Positions 62,705-64,000 of a DNA stretch of 64,000 bases are shown in pieces (within the stretch, counting starts at the first letter, position 1; each line of letters opens with the position of its first letter). The notes beneath the pieces are model-generated. The model saw only the letters and a list, made by a program, of their open reading frames with translations, did not search any database and was not told where the DNA came from. Source of the DNA: Roseovarius litorisediminis (GTDB taxonomy: Bacteria > Pseudomonadota > Alphaproteobacteria > Rhodobacterales > Rhodobacteraceae); NCBI RefSeq assembly GCF_900172295.1, contig NZ_FWFL01000006.1, positions 1-64,000 of the forward strand. Direction: 5' to 3'. The translations under genes and the position numbers were made by a program.

Positions 62705-63574
62705 TCAACCCCACGGCTTGCCCATCAGGCCCTGAGGCCGGATGGCGAGGAAAATCATCAGCGAGACAAAGATCAGCAGATAGGTGATATCGCCGTATTG
62801 CGACAGCACGGCAAGGCCGATGGCCTCCATGAAGCCAAGGATGATGCCGCCCCAGATCGCGCCGGAAATCACGCCGGCACCGCCGATCATCACCATCATG
62901 AAGGCCTTGATCGAGGTTGGCCCGCCCATGCCAAGGTTTACGCCCGTGATGGTGACCAGCAGCCCACCGACAAGCCCCGCCAGCATCGCGCCAAGGGCAA
63001 AGCCGATCATGGAATACCGGTCAACATTGACGCCCATCAACTGGGCCGCAGTCCGGTCCTGCGCAAGCGCGCGCAGGGCGCGGCCTGTTTTGGTGTACTG
63101 CATCAGCCCGATAAAGGCGACGATCGACAGGATTGCCAGAACACAGATCAGAATACGGTCGTATGGCATGATCAGGCGGAAATCGTAGTTGAACACGCCA
63201 TTGACGATCTTCGGAACACCGCGCTGCTTTTCCCCGAAAACAAGCAGGATTACCGCATCCAGAAAGAACGCGATACCTGCGGCCAGCAACATCGTGCTTT
63301 CTTCGCGGGCCGAGCCTTTTATCACCGGTGCAAACAGGAATTTTTCGATCAGGGCGCCCAGGATGGCCAGCGTCACACACGACATAACCAGCGCAAGAAC
63401 AAATGGTACGCCCCACTGGCCATAAAATGTATAGGTGACGAAACCGCCGATCACATACATCTGCCCATGGGCAAAGTTCAGGACATTCATCAGGGCAAAG
63501 ATCAGGGTCAGACCAAGCGCGATCATCGCATATTGGGACCCCAGATAGACGCCATTGGCAAGTATCTGTTCCAT
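62705..63574 (-). CDS. livH: LIV-type ABC transporter permease LivH (second system)
   Basis: A 289-residue permease of the LivH class (opening MEQILANGVYLGSQYAMIAL; seven or eight spans; the ALRALAQDRTAAQLMGVNVD cytosolic loop near residue 178). It is preceded by the binding-protein gene 85 bp upstream. Confidence 0.9.
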   Translation of the reverse strand: MEQILANGVYLGSQYAMIALGLTLIFALMNVLNFAHGQMYVIGGFVTYTFYGQWGVPFVLALVMSCVTLAILGALIEKFLFAPVIKGSAREESTMLLAAGIAFFLDAVILLVFGEKQRGVPKIVNGVFNYDFRLIMPYDRILICVLAILSIVAFIGLMQYTKTGRALRALAQDRTAAQLMGVNVDRYSMIGFALGAMLAGLVGGLLVTITGVNLGMGGPTSIKAFMMVMIGGAGVISGAIWGGIILGFMEAIGLAVLSQYGDITYLLIFVSLMIFLAIRPQGLMGKPWG

Positions 63575-63659
63575 GAGTGCTTTCTTTCAGGAAATGCCCC
63601 GGGCCAATATGGCCCAGGGAAGTTCTGCTTGGGACGAACCTGAAAACAGGCCGGAACGC

Positions 63660-64000
63660 TTAGTCGACTTCAGCGACGAACAGCGTCTCGAATGCACCGT
63701 CCTGATAGACATTGACCACAAGTGGCACAGCAACCTGACGCTTCTGTCCGAAGGATGACATGCCGACATAGCGCAGTTTCGCATCGCCGTTCATATACGG
63801 GTTTGGTGCTTCGAACGTGTCCATCGCCGCCTGAAATGCAGCCACATCGGTCATTGCCGCAGGATCGGCCTTGAGCGTTTCAAGGATGTATTCAAGCGCA
63901 TAGACCTTGGTGTTGGACTCGTCGTTGTATTCGCCAAACATCTTTGTGTAACGCTCGACGAATTCGTTCATCATCGGCGAGGCAAGCTCGGGTGTGGATG
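63660..64000 (-). CDS. LIV-type ABC binding protein, C-terminal part (cut by window edge)
   Basis: The last 112 codons of a periplasmic binding protein that reads out of the window to the right. The visible part carries a C-terminal lobe pattern of LIV-type proteins (KVYALEYILETLKADP, then QVAVPLVVNVYQDGAFETLF). An internal ATG at 63974 is not the start, since the frame stays open to the edge. It would be the first visible gene of the second LIV operon. Confidence 0.8.
   Translation of the reverse strand, partial: STPELASPMMNEFVERYTKMFGEYNDESNTKVYALEYILETLKADPAAMTDVAAFQAAMDTFEAPNPYMNGDAKLRYVGMSSFGQKRQVAVPLVVNVYQDGAFETLFVAEVD

Overview
The window is high-GC, gene-dense DNA from an alphaproteobacterium, most likely a marine Rhodobacterales (roseobacter group, perhaps Roseovarius-like). 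The basis is a trimethylamine-monooxygenase-type flavoenzyme, a rhizobial/roseobacter-type glycerol-3-phosphate uptake operon (glpD-S-T-P-Q-U-V-K with divergent glpR), several branched-chain-amino-acid-family ABC transporters, a MetG with the STSQGRG form of the KMSKS loop, and TAT-exported redox proteins. The assignment rests on gene content, not on a marker gene. I recognised no tRNA, rRNA or CRISPR array and no intact insertion sequence.

Layout. 0.1-5.7 kb: yceI, an MFS transporter, metG, then a phospholipid block (dgkA, psd, pssA). 5.7-17.5 kb: a type II secretion system in three transcription units (gspD-E-F; gspG-H-I-J-K-L-M-N; gspO) plus a TPR lipoprotein. 17.5-24.8 kb: a five-gene leftward redox operon (TAT multicopper oxidase, SCO-like protein without copper ligands, large histidine-rich exported protein, canonical SCO, cytochrome c fused to a binding-protein-like domain). 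Its order matches what I remember of the iodide oxidase (iox) cluster of iodide-oxidising alphaproteobacteria. The missing secretion gene gspC lies on its far side (25.5-26.4 kb), so the oxidase operon sits inside the secretion locus. 26.6-30.1 kb: a methyltransferase, an EamA-type exporter and a family-2 glycosyltransferase. 30.3-41.0 kb: glycerol and glycerol-3-phosphate uptake and catabolism, with an unrecognised small gene spliced in. 41.1-45.0 kb: a peptide-type ABC transporter without a binding protein, preceded by a cluster of CGTACG palindromes. 45.2-47.2 kb: an AT-richer gene for a large helical repeat protein. 47.3-53.1 kb: a LIV-type ABC operon with a TPR protein and a thioesterase. 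53.6-59.2 kb: its probable FadR-type regulator, two cytochrome c genes, a regulator remnant, a second binding protein without a clear signal peptide, and the divergent tmm-like monooxygenase. 59.5-64.0 kb: a second LIV-type operon ending in an Asp/Glu/hydantoin racemase; its binding protein is cut by the window edge.

How parts work together. The secretion system and the oxidase operon are interleaved, which suggests an exported, folded, TAT-then-T2SS oxidase. The same ATTGGTTC element occurs in the regulator/LIV promoter region and in the tmm/second-binding-protein promoter region, so these look like one regulon for uptake and N-oxidation of a small nitrogenous compound.
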